Positions 1-8,842 of a stretch of DNA of 53,249 nucleotides are shown in pieces. A program made the translations under genes and the position numbers. A model generated the notes under the pieces. The model saw nothing but the letters and a program-made list of their open reading frames with translations. It did no database searches and was not told the DNA's origin. The DNA comes from Lysobacterales bacterium (GTDB lineage: Bacteria > Pseudomonadota > Gammaproteobacteria > Xanthomonadales > SZUA-36): contig JABDPF010000027.1 of assembly GCA_013042915.1 (NCBI GenBank), forward strand, positions 1-53,249, given 5' to 3'. How positions within the stretch are numbered: the first letter of the stretch is position 1; every line of letters begins with the position of its first letter.

Positions 1-2188
1 CGTCCAGGATGTAAACGCCACGGCCAAACGTTCCGACCACCAGGTCCGTCTCCCGGCGCTGGATTTCGAGGTCGCGTACGGCGATGGTCGGCAGCGACGT
101 CAGTTCGCTCCAAGCCTCACCCCCGTCATTGCTGAAAAACACGCCGAACTCGGTACCGACGAACAACAGGTCCGGGTCCACGTGGTCTTCGGCGATCGTG
201 TGCGCGCTGCCGCGTGGCGGCAGGTCACTCGAAATCAACCTCCAGCTCGCACCCCGATCCGTCGTCTTGAGCACGTACGGCGTGTAGTCGCCGCGCTTGT
301 GGTTATCGATGACGGCATAGGCCACGTCGGCGTCGTGCCGGGAGGCGATGATGTCCTCGATCAGCGACATATCCGGGACGCCGCGGAACGAATCCACGGC
401 GGACCAGTTCTCGCCACCGTCACTACTGACGTGGATGAGACCGTCATCCGTGCCGGCGTACAACAAGCCCTCGACCAGAGGACTTTCCGAGACAGCAATC
501 AGGGCGCCGTAAATGGAGGTCGACATGTTCTTCGCAATGGTATCGACGCTCCAGACCCGCCCCATGACCTCGAGCTTGTTGCGATCCAGGCCACGGCTGA
601 GGTCCGGGCTGATCACCGTCCAGCTTTCGCCGCGATCGTCCGAGCGAAACAGCTTCTGGGCCCCGTAATACAGCCGGTGCGGGTCATGCGGGGAAATGAT
701 CAGCGGCGCGTTCCAGTTCCACTTGTAGGCATTTTCATCGGCACCCGGCTGAGGCGTAATCGTCAGGCGCTCGCCAGTCACCTTGTCAAAGCGCGCCAAC
801 CCCCCGTACTGGTACTGGGCGTAGATGATGTTCGGGTCGGTTGGATCGATCTGCGCCTTGAAGCCGTCGCCGAACTGGACGAACCACCAGTCGGCGTTGG
901 TGATGCCGTCGGTGTACGTGGTGCGGCTTGGGCCGCATTGCGTGAGGTTGTCCTGGGTGCCGGCGCAAACGTTGTAGAACGGCGCATCGTTGTCCGGGGT
1001 CGCCCGGTAGTACTGCACGGTGGGCAGATTGCCGACGTGGCGCCAGGTCTCGCCGTAGTCCCAGGACTCGTACACGCCACCATCGCCGCCGATATAGAGG
1101 TGGTCCGAGTTGGCCGGGTCGATCCACAAGGCATGGTCGTCGACGTGGCGGCTGTTGAGCGGGACCCTGCTCCAGGTTTTACCGCCATCCTCGGAGCGAT
1201 GAGTGAAGGTATCCATCGAATACAGTACATCGGCATCGTTCGGGTCGACGTACAGCTCGTTGTAGTACTGGGGACTGGTGGTCATGTAGTCCGAACGTTT
1301 CTCCCAGCTTTCACCGAAGTCGGTGCTGCGGTACACGCCCTTGCCCTCTTTATCGGCTTCGATAATCGCGTACAGCACGTTGGGCGCAGAGGGCGCCATC
1401 GCCAGGCCGATGCGGCCGAGGTCACCTTCCGGCACACCCTGGGTCACTTCCCGCCAGGTCTTGCCGCCGTCGGTGGTTTTGTGGATACCACTGCCCGGTC
1501 CGCCGTTGATCAGCGTCCACACGTGACGCCGGCGCTGATAGCTGGAGGCGACCATGACGTCGGGATCAGCTGGATGCGCGACAAATTCGTTCACCCCGGT
1601 GTCCTCGTCGACAAACAGAATGCGTTCCCAGTTTTCGCCGCCGTCGGTGGTCTTGTAAAGGCCGCGATCTCCTCCCGAATCCCATAACGGGCCCTGCGCG
1701 GCCACCCAGACCACGTTGCTGTCTTCGGGATGAATCCGGATCGTGGAAATGTGGCCGGAATCCTTGAGTCCCATGTTCTTCCAGCTCTTACCGCCGTCCA
1801 TCGACTTATAAACGCCATCGCCGTAACCCACGCTGCGCTGGCTGTTGTTTTCACCGGTGCCGACCCAGACCGTGCTCGGACTCGCCGGGTCCAGTTCCAC
1901 GACACCCAGCGCATAGGCGCCCTCGTGCTCGAACACGGGAGTCCAGGTGACCCCGTTGTTTTCGGTCTTCCAGAGGTTGCCGCTGGCCATCGCGACATAA
2001 TGCTTCTGCCACTGGCCGGGCAGGAACGCGAAATCGGCCACGCGGCCGGTAGTCAGTGCAGGGCCGATCGAACGCAGAGGCATGCCGGCCAGGGGATGGC
2101 CCGTGTCATCGTCAGCGGCGAAGGACTGGCCCGCGGCGGAGAACAGGACGGCAGCGCAAAGTACCAGGAGGGACTTGGAGAATCGCAT
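1..2188 (-). CDS. Secreted BNR/Asp-box (VPS10/sortilin-like) beta-propeller protein, partial
   Basis: The reading frame is open from the ATG at 2188 to the window edge (729 codons), so the C-terminus is missing. An N-terminal signal peptide (MRFSKSLLVLCAAVLFSAAG, cleaved near QSFA) points to export. At least eleven Asp-box motifs of the form S/T-x-D-x-G-x-x-W are visible (for example KSMDGGKSW, KTTDGGENW, RSEDGGKTW, FSNDGGEAW), spaced as in seven- to ten-bladed sialidase/sortilin-type propellers. Proteins of this family are often annotated as 'glycosyl hydrolase, BNR repeat', but no catalytic residues can be assigned, and a binding or scaffold role is as likely. It is the last gene before a terminator-like hairpin at 2267-2293, so it probably has its own promoter. 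Confidence 0.85.
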   Translation of the reverse strand, partial: MRFSKSLLVLCAAVLFSAAGQSFAADDDTGHPLAGMPLRSIGPALTTGRVADFAFLPGQWQKHYVAMASGNLWKTENNGVTWTPVFEHEGAYALGVVELDPASPSTVWVGTGENNSQRSVGYGDGVYKSMDGGKSWKNMGLKDSGHISTIRIHPEDSNVVWVAAQGPLWDSGGDRGLYKTTDGGENWERILFVDEDTGVNEFVAHPADPDVMVASSYQRRRHVWTLINGGPGSGIHKTTDGGKTWREVTQGVPEGDLGRIGLAMAPSAPNVLYAIIEADKEGKGVYRSTDFGESWEKRSDYMTTSPQYYNELYVDPNDADVLYSMDTFTHRSEDGGKTWSRVPLNSRHVDDHALWIDPANSDHLYIGGDGGVYESWDYGETWRHVGNLPTVQYYRATPDNDAPFYNVCAGTQDNLTQCGPSRTTYTDGITNADWWFVQFGDGFKAQIDPTDPNIIYAQYQYGGLARFDKVTGERLTITPQPGADENAYKWNWNAPLIISPHDPHRLYYGAQKLFRSDDRGESWTVISPDLSRGLDRNKLEVMGRVWSVDTIAKNMSTSIYGALIAVSESPLVEGLLYAGTDDGLIHVSSDGGENWSAVDSFRGVPDMSLIEDIIASRHDADVAYAVIDNHKRGDYTPYVLKTTDRGASWRLISSDLPPRGSAHTIAEDHVDPDLLFVGTEFGVFFSNDGGEAWSELTSLPTIAVRDLEIQRRETDLVVGTFGRGVYILD

Positions 2189-2266
2189 AATGAATCCTTG
2201 TGAAAAGATGCCCGAGTAGGCAGTCCAGTTTAAGCGATTCGACGTTTTGACGCATCCGCCCCGGGC

Positions 2267-2293
2267 AAAAAAAAACCCTCTCAAGGGGTTTTG
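2267..2293 (-). terminator. Rho-independent terminator of the 2343-2729 gene
   Basis: Read on the minus strand, an AAAACCC stem pairs with GGGTTTT around a CTTGAGA loop and is followed by a run of T. A second, GC-only hairpin (GCCGGGGC / GCCCCGGC, loop AAGC) lies just upstream at 2311-2330, directly after the stop codon of the small gene. Together they separate that gene from the propeller gene. Confidence 0.7.
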
Positions 2294-2342
2294 CTACTGG
2301 GTGCCAGAGAGCCGGGGCAAGCGCCCCGGCCTCGGCTTGTGC

Positions 2343-2729
2343 TTAGCCTTCGGCAGCCGCCTTGCGCTCCTTGTAATCACGCACGGCCTCGTTGAAACGG
2401 GCCGCAACGCGCTCTTCCATCTCAACCGAATAGTTGTAGGAATCGACAATGGCCGCCTTGTTGCCCGTCGTATTGTCCTCGTTTTTTTCGGCATTCCCCA
2501 GGCAGGTACGAAACTCGGTGACCTTGGCCTGGAATTCACCTACCTGTGCCTTGGCAACCTTGAGCTGCTCGAGATCGGCGTTCTCGGGAATCGCGTCGGG
2601 TGCGGCAGGCAGCACGCATTCTTGAGCATCTTCAGGCAGGATTACGATCAGGTCGTCCGGGTCGGCCTCCTGGGCTTGCGCAGAAACTGCCATCGAGGCG
2701 GCAGCGATAAACAAAAGTAGTCGTTTCAC
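2343..2729 (-). CDS. Small periplasmic protein of unknown function
   Basis: 128 residues. A signal peptide (KRLLLFIAAASMAVSAQA) is followed by an acidic, helix-rich mature part with two cysteines (ECVLP and RTCLG) that could form a disulfide. The GTG at 2729 is chosen because a strong GAGGAG ribosome binding site (2739-2744) sits 9 nt upstream; the TTG two codons earlier would be too close to it. No family is recognised. It is divergent from aceK and followed by two hairpins, so it looks like a single-gene transcription unit. Function unknown. Confidence 0.7.
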   Translation of the reverse strand: MKRLLLFIAAASMAVSAQAQEADPDDLIVILPEDAQECVLPAAPDAIPENADLEQLKVAKAQVGEFQAKVTEFRTCLGNAEKNEDNTTGNKAAIVDSYNYSVEMEERVAARFNEAVRDYKERKAAAEG

Positions 2730-2738
2730 GTTCAAAAC

Positions 2739-2766
2739 TCCTCGAAAGTTGAACGGCGATTATACT
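2739..2766. promoter_or_regulatory. Divergent promoter region with overlapping -10 boxes
   Basis: On the minus strand 2764-2759 reads TATAAT, a consensus -10 for the small periplasmic gene. On the plus strand 2761-2766 reads TATACT, a possible -10 for aceK. The two boxes overlap, which would make the promoters mutually exclusive. No good -35 box is seen for either, so this is a prediction from the -10 elements only. The GAGGAG site of the minus gene is included. Confidence 0.4.
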
Positions 2767-2800
2767 ATGGTTTTCCCGCGCATCGAGAGTCGCCATCGCC

Positions 2801-4558
2801 ATGAACCCGGATACCTGGTCCGGCATTGCCCAATCCATACTTGACGGCTTCGACCGTCATTACGCGTTGTTCCGCACGTACAGTCGGTCCGGCAAAACAC
2901 ATTTCGAGCAGGCCGACTGGAAAGGCGCCGCCGAGGCCAGCCTGGAACGCATCCAGGGCTACGAGCAACGGGTTCGGGATACCGTTGCGACCATCCAGGA
3001 AACCTACGGAGAAGTCGCCCAACGATCAGATTCCTGGCCGCGCATCAAAATCGCCTACACCGGGAAACTGCTCAATCATTGGCAGGCTGAATGTGCTGAA
3101 ACATACTATAATTCAGTAGCTTGTAGAGTTCTACACAGAGATTACTATAAAAGCGATTACATTTTCTGGCGACCGGCCATCAGCACCGAATACCTCGAAG
3201 CCGCCCAGCCGACCTACCACAGTTTTTACCCGGGCACCCGGGGTCTGCGCCGATGCCTGCTGGACCTGCTGGCCAGCTACGGACTGAAAACACCCTTTGA
3301 AAACCTGCGCCGCGATCTGCGTTGGCTGGAGCGTGCGCTAATCGACCATCGCAAACAGGGCTGGAAGGAACACCCCAATTACCAGGTGCAGGTGCTGCAC
3401 AGCCTGTTCTTTCGCAACAAGGCCGCCTACATCGTCGGTCGCCTGATCAACGGGGCCGACCGTCAGCCTTTCGTCATTCCCCTGCTGCGCAATCCAGACG
3501 GCACGATGACCGTGGACGCCCTCTTGATGAGGCAAAAAGACGTTGCCGTACTGTTCAGCTTCTCGCGAGCCTATTTCCTGGTCGACATGGAGGTACCGTC
3601 CGCCTACGTTCGCTTCCTGATGACCATCATGCCGCGCAAGTCCCCGGTCGACCTGTACGCAATGCTGGGGCTTCAAAAACAGGCCAAGACCCTGTTTTAC
3701 AGACAATTGCAGTACCATCTTCGCCACTCGCGCGACAATTTCCAGGTGGCGCCCGGCGTGCGGGGCATGGTGATGCTGGTGTTTTGCCTGCCCTCGTTCC
3801 CATTCGTGTTCAAGATGATCAAGGACCGTTTCGATCCGCCCAAGACGTCCACCGAGAAGGAGGTCCGGGAAAAATACCAGCTGGTCAAGAACCACGACCG
3901 CGTCGGGCGGCTGGCCGACACACTGGAATATTCCAACGTGGCCATACCGCTCGACCGCATCGAGCCCGAGCTGATGGAACAGCTCAAGCAGCGTTGTGCC
4001 GGCTCGATCGAATTCGACCGCGACCAGATGGTGATCCGGCACATCTACATCGAGCGACGCATGGAACCGCTCGACAACTACCTCGCCAACGCATCCGCAG
4101 CCGAACGCCGCGCCGCGATCAAAGACTACGGGAACTCGATTCGCGACCTCGCCGGCGCCAACATCTTTCCGGGTGACATGCTCAAGAAGAACTTTGGCGT
4201 TACGCGGCACAACCGGGTGGTGTTCTATGATTACGACGAGATCTGCTACATCACGGACTGCAATTTCCGCAAGGTTCCGCCCGCCCGCGACTACGATGAC
4301 ATGATGTCGGATGTGCCGTGGTACTCCGTCAAGGAGGACGACGTGTTCCCCGAAACGTTCGGCCCGTTCTTTTTCGCTGACCCCGACGACATGACCGAAT
4401 TCCGAAAAAACCACGCGGAGCTGATGACACCGGAGTGGTGGAAGAAGACCAAGCAACACATCCTGGAGGGTGGCCAGGCCGATATATTCCCCTATTCCGA
4501 CCCGGTGCGCTTCTGCAACTGTTACGCCGGCGAAGACGACGCCGCTGCGCGCCGCTGA
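2801..4558 (+). CDS. aceK: Isocitrate dehydrogenase kinase/phosphatase AceK
   Basis: Bifunctional cytoplasmic enzyme that phosphorylates isocitrate dehydrogenase (inactivating it) and removes the phosphate, setting the split between the TCA cycle and the glyoxylate shunt. The 585-residue length matches the family (about 580). The ATP-binding stretch APGVRGM is at residues 317-323, the nucleotide-contacting Lys at K338 (VFKMIKD) and the Asp needed for both activities at D373 (RLADTLEY). These sit two residues later than in the E. coli protein. No aceA or aceB lies next to it, so aceK is an orphan here. The 3' end overlaps the convergent msrQ by 37 bp. Oddity: 3098-3166 is sharply AT-rich with rare codons although the protein stays family-like. 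Confidence 0.97.
   Translation: MNPDTWSGIAQSILDGFDRHYALFRTYSRSGKTHFEQADWKGAAEASLERIQGYEQRVRDTVATIQETYGEVAQRSDSWPRIKIAYTGKLLNHWQAECAETYYNSVACRVLHRDYYKSDYIFWRPAISTEYLEAAQPTYHSFYPGTRGLRRCLLDLLASYGLKTPFENLRRDLRWLERALIDHRKQGWKEHPNYQVQVLHSLFFRNKAAYIVGRLINGADRQPFVIPLLRNPDGTMTVDALLMRQKDVAVLFSFSRAYFLVDMEVPSAYVRFLMTIMPRKSPVDLYAMLGLQKQAKTLFYRQLQYHLRHSRDNFQVAPGVRGMVMLVFCLPSFPFVFKMIKDRFDPPKTSTEKEVREKYQLVKNHDRVGRLADTLEYSNVAIPLDRIEPELMEQLKQRCAGSIEFDRDQMVIRHIYIERRMEPLDNYLANASAAERRAAIKDYGNSIRDLAGANIFPGDMLKKNFGVTRHNRVVFYDYDEICYITDCNFRKVPPARDYDDMMSDVPWYSVKEDDVFPETFGPFFFADPDDMTEFRKNHAELMTPEWWKKTKQHILEGGQADIFPYSDPVRFCNCYAGEDDAAARR
3098..3166 (+). other. AT-rich, rare-codon patch inside aceK
   Basis: About 30% GC by hand count (21 of 69) within a gene that is otherwise GC-rich. 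Codons include AGA twice, CTA, GTA, TCA and AAT, which are rare elsewhere in the window. The encoded residues (around AETYYNSVACRV) still fit the AceK family, so the shift is mostly synonymous. A perfect TATAAT occurs at 3107-3112 but has no matching -35. Confidence 0.6.
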
Positions 4559-5145
4559 CGCCAGCGCCACCACGCACGCATGCCGAGCAGCAGGGCCAGG
4601 CCCGCTGCGTAAAGCAGCGGCTCGAGCAGATCGGCCTTTACCAGCCAGTAGTAGTGCCAGACCCCCAGGATTGCCGCCGGGTAGACCAGGCGGTGCAGCT
4701 TCTTCCAGCGAGGGCCCAGCCGGCGCACCATGCCGCGCGTGGACGTGAGCGCCAGGGCGCTCAGCATCAGGAAGGCCGTGAATCCCAGCGTGATGTAAGG
4801 CCTATCGGCGATGTCCTCGAGGATGAATCCGAGCGCAAATCGTTGGTCGATGCCGGCATAGGACAGAAAGTGCAGCACGAGATAGAAATAGGCGAACAGT
4901 CCGAACATGCGCCGAAAGCGGACCAGCCAGGCCTGACCCGTCAGGCGCCGTAGCGGCGTGATCGCGAGCGTGATCAACAGGAAATTCAGACCCCAGGTAC
5001 CGGTGAAATGGATCAGCGCCTCGACCGGGTTGGTTCCCAACGACAGGCCCCAGAGGCCAAGAATTTCGGCCACCAGGATGGCGAGGGGAATGAGGCTCAG
5101 GCCGAAGACCGGGACTTTCAGCAAGCGAACGTGTTTTGCCTTCAT
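4522..5145 (-). CDS. msrQ: MsrQ, haem-binding membrane subunit of the periplasmic methionine sulfoxide reductase
   Basis: Inner-membrane b-type cytochrome (YedZ family, ferric reductase-like fold) that passes quinone-pool electrons to MsrP. About six hydrophobic helices are visible. Candidate haem-ligand histidines are in LIHFTGTW, LVLHFLSY, KLHRLVY and GVWHYYW. The ATG at 5145 (207 residues) is preferred: GGTGAG lies upstream, whereas the in-frame TTG at 5163 has no ribosome binding site. It follows msrP by 23 bp in the same direction, the usual msrPQ order. Its 3' end overlaps the convergent aceK end by 37 bp. Confidence 0.93.
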   Translation of the reverse strand: MKAKHVRLLKVPVFGLSLIPLAILVAEILGLWGLSLGTNPVEALIHFTGTWGLNFLLITLAITPLRRLTGQAWLVRFRRMFGLFAYFYLVLHFLSYAGIDQRFALGFILEDIADRPYITLGFTAFLMLSALALTSTRGMVRRLGPRWKKLHRLVYPAAILGVWHYYWLVKADLLEPLLYAAGLALLLGMRAWWRWRQRRAAASSSPA

Positions 5146-5168
5146 CCAGGCGTGCTCACCCAAAAATC

Positions 5169-6116
5169 CTAGTAGTTTTTGCGCAGATCCAGCCCAGCGT
5201 AGAGGTGCGCGACCTCCTCGCCGTAGCCATTGAACATCAGGGTCGGCTGCTTGGGTGCGAACAGGCCCGCACCGATACGGCGCTCACGCGCCTGGCTCCA
5301 ACGTGGATGATCGACCTCCGGGTTTACGTTCGAATAAAAACCGTATTCCCTGGACGCGGACATGTTCCACGAGGTCCGGGGACGCCGCTGGGTGAATTCG
5401 ATCTCGACGATCGACTTGATCCCCTTGAAGCCGTATTTCCAGGGCACGACGAGGCGCATCGGGGCGCCTTTCTGGTTCGGCATCTCACGGCCGTAGACAC
5501 CCACCGACAGGATCGTCAGCGGATGCATGGCTTCCTCGATGGTAAGGCCCTCGCGGTAGGGCCAGCGCAAGACCGGGCGCCGCTGCCCGGGCATCCGGTC
5601 TGGATCGTAAAGCGTCTTGAACGCGACGTACTTCGCGTTCGAATTCGGCTCGAAGCGTTTCAGCAGGTCGCCCAGCGGAAAGCCGACCCAGGGAACGACC
5701 ATCGACCAGGCCTCGACGCACCGATGACGGTACACGCGGTCTTCAAGCGTATGCGGCTTCACGATGTCCTCGTAAGCGTAGTCCCCGGGCCGGTCGCATT
5801 CACCCGACACGCGCACCGTCCAGGGACGGGTAACGAAGTCCTGGGCGTTGCGATAGGGATCTTCCTTGGCGGTGCCGAATTCGTAGAAATTGTTGTAGGT
5901 CGTTATGTCTTCCCAGCTGTTGGGGGCCTCGTCCGTGCTGCCCGGCCACGCTACGGTTTCGAGTTCCGGCGGCCGTGCTTCGGCCACTCGGGGTAATGCC
6001 GTCGCCGCCAGGGCGCCGCCCAGCGCGATGCCGGAGCCGCGCAGGAAGTCTCGCCGGTTCAGGTAGTTACTCTCGCTGGTGATTTCCCAGGCTCGTATGC
6101 GGTTTTTACTCGTCAT
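5169..6116 (-). CDS. msrP: MsrP, molybdopterin-dependent protein-methionine-sulfoxide reductase
   Basis: Periplasmic molybdenum enzyme (YedY, sulfite-oxidase fold) that reduces methionine sulfoxide in envelope proteins, notably after hypochlorite damage. A twin-arginine signal is clear: RRDFLRG at residues 21-27 followed by a hydrophobic stretch ending near VAEA. The Mo-coordinating cysteine is C133 in YRHRCVEAW. The length of 315 residues is close to the family's usual 320-335. msrQ follows directly, so the pair is presumably one transcript. No HprRS-type regulator is seen nearby. Confidence 0.95.
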   Translation of the reverse strand: MTSKNRIRAWEITSESNYLNRRDFLRGSGIALGGALAATALPRVAEARPPELETVAWPGSTDEAPNSWEDITTYNNFYEFGTAKEDPYRNAQDFVTRPWTVRVSGECDRPGDYAYEDIVKPHTLEDRVYRHRCVEAWSMVVPWVGFPLGDLLKRFEPNSNAKYVAFKTLYDPDRMPGQRRPVLRWPYREGLTIEEAMHPLTILSVGVYGREMPNQKGAPMRLVVPWKYGFKGIKSIVEIEFTQRRPRTSWNMSASREYGFYSNVNPEVDHPRWSQARERRIGAGLFAPKQPTLMFNGYGEEVAHLYAGLDLRKNY

Positions 6117-6198
6117 TCGCTATTCCGTTTTCTGCTACACCTTCCAGACCGGCGCCCCGGCTGTTTCATTGCACCGGGTAGCCGATCGGCCCTGGACG

Positions 6199-7446
6199 TT
6201 ACAGAGGCCCCGGCATCCCCGGACCGCCCGTTAGGGTCTCGCAAAGCTCCACGTGGTCCGCCGCCAGGGGCTGGATTGGTATCTCGCCTGCCACCACGGG
6301 ATCGGTCAGGGCGTAATTCACGGTGCCCGACATGCAGTCGTCGAACTCCACGGTCATGGATCCGACGATTTCCTGCGGGTCGATCGCCGGGCTCGGCGAA
6401 TCGAATGCGCCCCCCTTGGCCAAGAAGACGTCGAGATCGCCGTTCGGGCCGTCGATCGGTCCAAACGCGGTCAACCAGCGATGCCCCGGCTCACCGAGCT
6501 GGGCGGTGCCGTCGACGGGGCGGGAGAGGTCGAAGGTATACCAGCCGACGAACATCTGATTGATATTGTCGTAGACGTCCATGAACAAGCCCTGTCCGGA
6601 GGTCTGGCTGTTGTACCAGGCCCCCGCCAGCGCCTTGTTGATGCGAAACGGTGCAGGCGGCGCGAGCACGTAGAAATACTCACCCGTATCCGAGAAGCTG
6701 CCTTCCAGGCTTTGCAGGACAAAATAATAATCCGTGTCTGCTTCCAGGTCGATCACTTCGAAATCGTCCAGCGCGCCACCGACACGATTGGCATCCGGCT
6801 CGCTGGGGTCGAACGGGGCGGTGTAGACCTGCAGGCAGACATCCACGTCATACTCCACGGAAATATCGGTGTAGTGGTAGGTACCGCTTCGCTGCACCCG
6901 GATCGGGCCGAATTCCTTGTAGAAGCCCGCCACGTTGCACTCGGTGGAGGCCACCGGGTCCGAATTGGTGAGTAGTCCCTGGGTCTGTTCCGGCACGGCT
7001 CTGACCAGGCCCGAGGTCACGTTGCCCGGACCCGAGAACGTCAGGGCCCAGGCCCCTTGCTGGTTCTGACACCAGTTCTGTACCACCAGGGTGTAGTCCA
7101 CGCCTGCCGTCAGATCGATCTGCTCCACCCAATCGATACCGATGGGGGTCACGGGCGATGCCGGGTTGGCGGGATCGAAGCCGCCCTCGTAGATCATCGC
7201 GGTTATATCGACACCCGTGAAATTGAACACGTCGAAGATGACGTACGTTCCGGTTGCCGCCACCTGGAAGGTTCCCGCGTTCTGGTAGGCCAGCGGATTC
7301 TCCGCAGAGCAAGCCGCCGGCAGTGGAGCAGTCCGCTCTTCAGCGCCGTCGAATTCACCAGCAATCACGGTGTTGGTGGCCAGGACCGCGCCCGGAGCCA
7401 TCGTCATGACGGCGAGTAACACGCCGACCGTCGTCTTGAAATTCAT
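6199..7446 (-). CDS. Secreted protein with two PPC-like beta domains and a C-terminal 'WY-SGQG' domain
   Basis: 415 residues with a signal peptide (cleavage near AVLA at residues 20-23) and a GGGAGAA ribosome binding site. Residues about 30-150 and 160-270 look like two copies of a bacterial pre-peptidase-C-like beta domain: both have a CxxE/CNVA start, a GTY-hxx turn and a DhTAGVDYTLVV or DLEADTDYYFVL strand. From about 275 a different domain begins (ALAGAWYNSQTSGQGLF, then QMFVGWYTFD), a type I associate with secreted proteins of Xanthomonadales-like bacteria. No protease or other catalytic motif is visible. An extracellular binding or structural role is possible; function unknown. Confidence 0.8.
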   Translation of the reverse strand: MNFKTTVGVLLAVMTMAPGAVLATNTVIAGEFDGAEERTAPLPAACSAENPLAYQNAGTFQVAATGTYVIFDVFNFTGVDITAMIYEGGFDPANPASPVTPIGIDWVEQIDLTAGVDYTLVVQNWCQNQQGAWALTFSGPGNVTSGLVRAVPEQTQGLLTNSDPVASTECNVAGFYKEFGPIRVQRSGTYHYTDISVEYDVDVCLQVYTAPFDPSEPDANRVGGALDDFEVIDLEADTDYYFVLQSLEGSFSDTGEYFYVLAPPAPFRINKALAGAWYNSQTSGQGLFMDVYDNINQMFVGWYTFDLSRPVDGTAQLGEPGHRWLTAFGPIDGPNGDLDVFLAKGGAFDSPSPAIDPQEIVGSMTVEFDDCMSGTVNYALTDPVVAGEIPIQPLAADHVELCETLTGGPGMPGPL

Positions 7447-7596
7447 TGTCTTCTCCCTTGAGTGAGGCGGAGGCCGTTCGGTTCAAGCCGATGCTGACCG
7501 ACCACCCCGATAGTGTACTGAAAGCCGTGGATATTGCATCCGGCGCCGAGCAGCCGGCCGCCGGACGGTCGTTCACGGCCGCGGGCGCGATTGCTG

Positions 7597-8361
7597 ATGG
7601 CTAAGTTCTTGAGACCACGAAAGTCGCCGGCTGTTCCAATTTCGGAGCAACCGTTCGATAATCCGTGGATGGATTTATCGCAGCCACGCAACGACGATGA
7701 CGTTCAATTCCAGTCCGGGGGGGCGCGGCGCTTTATCGCGATCGCCGGCAACATCGGGGCGGGCAAATCCTCCCTGCTCGAGTTCCTGACCTCAACCTAT
7801 CACGTCGCGCCATTCTACGAGCCCAACGACGACAACCCCTACCTGGAAGACTTTTACCGCGATATGAAACGCTGGGCGTTTTCCTCGCAGTTGTTTTTCC
7901 TCAGCAACAAGTTCCGTATCCACCAGGAAGCCGACCGCACGCCCGGCGTGGTGATCCAGGACCGGACCATCTTCGAGGACGCCGAGATATTTGCCACCGC
8001 GCTGCACCAAATGCGAAAAATCGACGCCCGTGACTGGGCGACCTATTGCGATTTCTACCAGTCTATCCTGCAGGCCATCCAGCCACCGGACCTGCTGATT
8101 TACCTGCGATGCCCGATGCGTACCCTGAGGCGGCGCATCCGCTTGCGTGGCCGCGCAATGGAGCAGGACATTCCGCTGTCCTACCTGAAACGGCTGGAGC
8201 GCCTCTACGAGGATTGGATCGAGCGTTACGACCTGGGCGAGAAGCTGGTGCTGGACAGCGACCGGCTGGACTTCGTCAGCGACCTGGTGGACCGACAGGA
8301 CGTGCGTGAGCGGATCGAACGCCTGCTGCCCTCCGCGCTTCAACGCCATTTCGCCGGGTAA
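7597..8361 (+). CDS. Deoxynucleoside kinase (dNK family)
   Basis: Phosphorylates a deoxynucleoside to its monophosphate in the salvage of dNTP precursors. The P-loop GNIGAGKSS, the DRTIFED motif (counterpart of the ERS/DRS motif) and the arginine-rich lid CPMRTLRRRIRLRGR are all present. Substrate preference (deoxyadenosine/deoxyguanosine or thymidine) cannot be read from sequence. The start is uncertain: the ATG at 7597 gives 254 residues, an in-frame TTG lies at 7534, and the ATG at 7669 would leave about 20 residues before the core. None has a clear ribosome binding site. The gene is divergent from the secreted protein upstream. Confidence 0.85.
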   Translation: MAKFLRPRKSPAVPISEQPFDNPWMDLSQPRNDDDVQFQSGGARRFIAIAGNIGAGKSSLLEFLTSTYHVAPFYEPNDDNPYLEDFYRDMKRWAFSSQLFFLSNKFRIHQEADRTPGVVIQDRTIFEDAEIFATALHQMRKIDARDWATYCDFYQSILQAIQPPDLLIYLRCPMRTLRRRIRLRGRAMEQDIPLSYLKRLERLYEDWIERYDLGEKLVLDSDRLDFVSDLVDRQDVRERIERLLPSALQRHFAG

Positions 8362-8411
8362 TCCGGGACCGGTTCGGGTTAGAATGCCCGCGTTGAAACG
8401 GGAGTTCCGCC

Positions 8412-8837
8412 ATGCCTTCGATCAAGCCGTTACTCATCCTCCTCGCCCTGTCCGCGCCTATCTCGGCCATGGCCGAAGACACCACGCTGACCGTCAATGT
8501 CGTCGACGCCGACCCGCCCTCGGGAACGGTCGAGGTGTCGATATTCGACTCTGAGGAATCGTTTCTCAATACCGCTCGCGCGCAGTATCCATGCGTGCCC
8601 GACGCGGTCGGCGCCTGCACCTCGCAGTTCGTGCGCATGACGCCCGGAGATTACGCGGTGGTGGTGGTTCATGATGCCAATGGCAACAACAAGCTGGACA
8701 ACGGCATACTGGGGTTCGGCGCCGAGAGTTTCGCTTATTCGAACGGCGCGAAAAACCCGCTGTTCGGCCGTGCGAGCTTCGATGACGTCAAGATCCGGGT
8801 CGAGGGTGAAACCGTGATCGAAATCAGCCTGGACTGA
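8412..8837 (+). CDS. DUF2141 family secreted protein
   Basis: 141 residues with a signal peptide ([15 protein letters not shown]). The mature part carries the DUF2141 hallmarks: [15 protein letters not shown], then KLDNG, then a [11 protein letters not shown]-type loop and a final beta strand. The family is periplasmic or outer-membrane associated, and its biochemical role is not established. A GGGAG site precedes the ATG by about 7 nt. It lies 5 nt before the flavoprotein gene, so the two are probably co-transcribed; no functional link is evident. Confidence 0.85.
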   Translation: MPSIKPLLILLALSAPISAMAEDTTLTVNVVDADPPSGTVEVSIFDSEESFLNTARAQYPCVPDAVGACTSQFVRMTPGDYAVVVVHDANGNNKLDNGILGFGAESFAYSNGAKNPLFGRASFDDVKIRVEGETVIEISLD

Positions 8838-8842
8838 TCCCG

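Noticed and set aside
182-1687. Long plus-strand open frame opposite the Asp-box protein
   Set aside because: Antisense shadow of a GC-rich gene; composition is Val/Arg/His-rich, with no recognisable motif, while the minus strand carries repeated Asp boxes.
3107-3112. Perfect TATAAT inside aceK as an internal promoter
   Set aside because: No -35-like hexamer at 16-18 nt upstream and no gene start suitably downstream; more likely a by-product of the AT-rich patch.
3338-4573. 411-codon open frame antisense to aceK
   Set aside because: aceK is certain on the plus strand; the antisense product has no family features.
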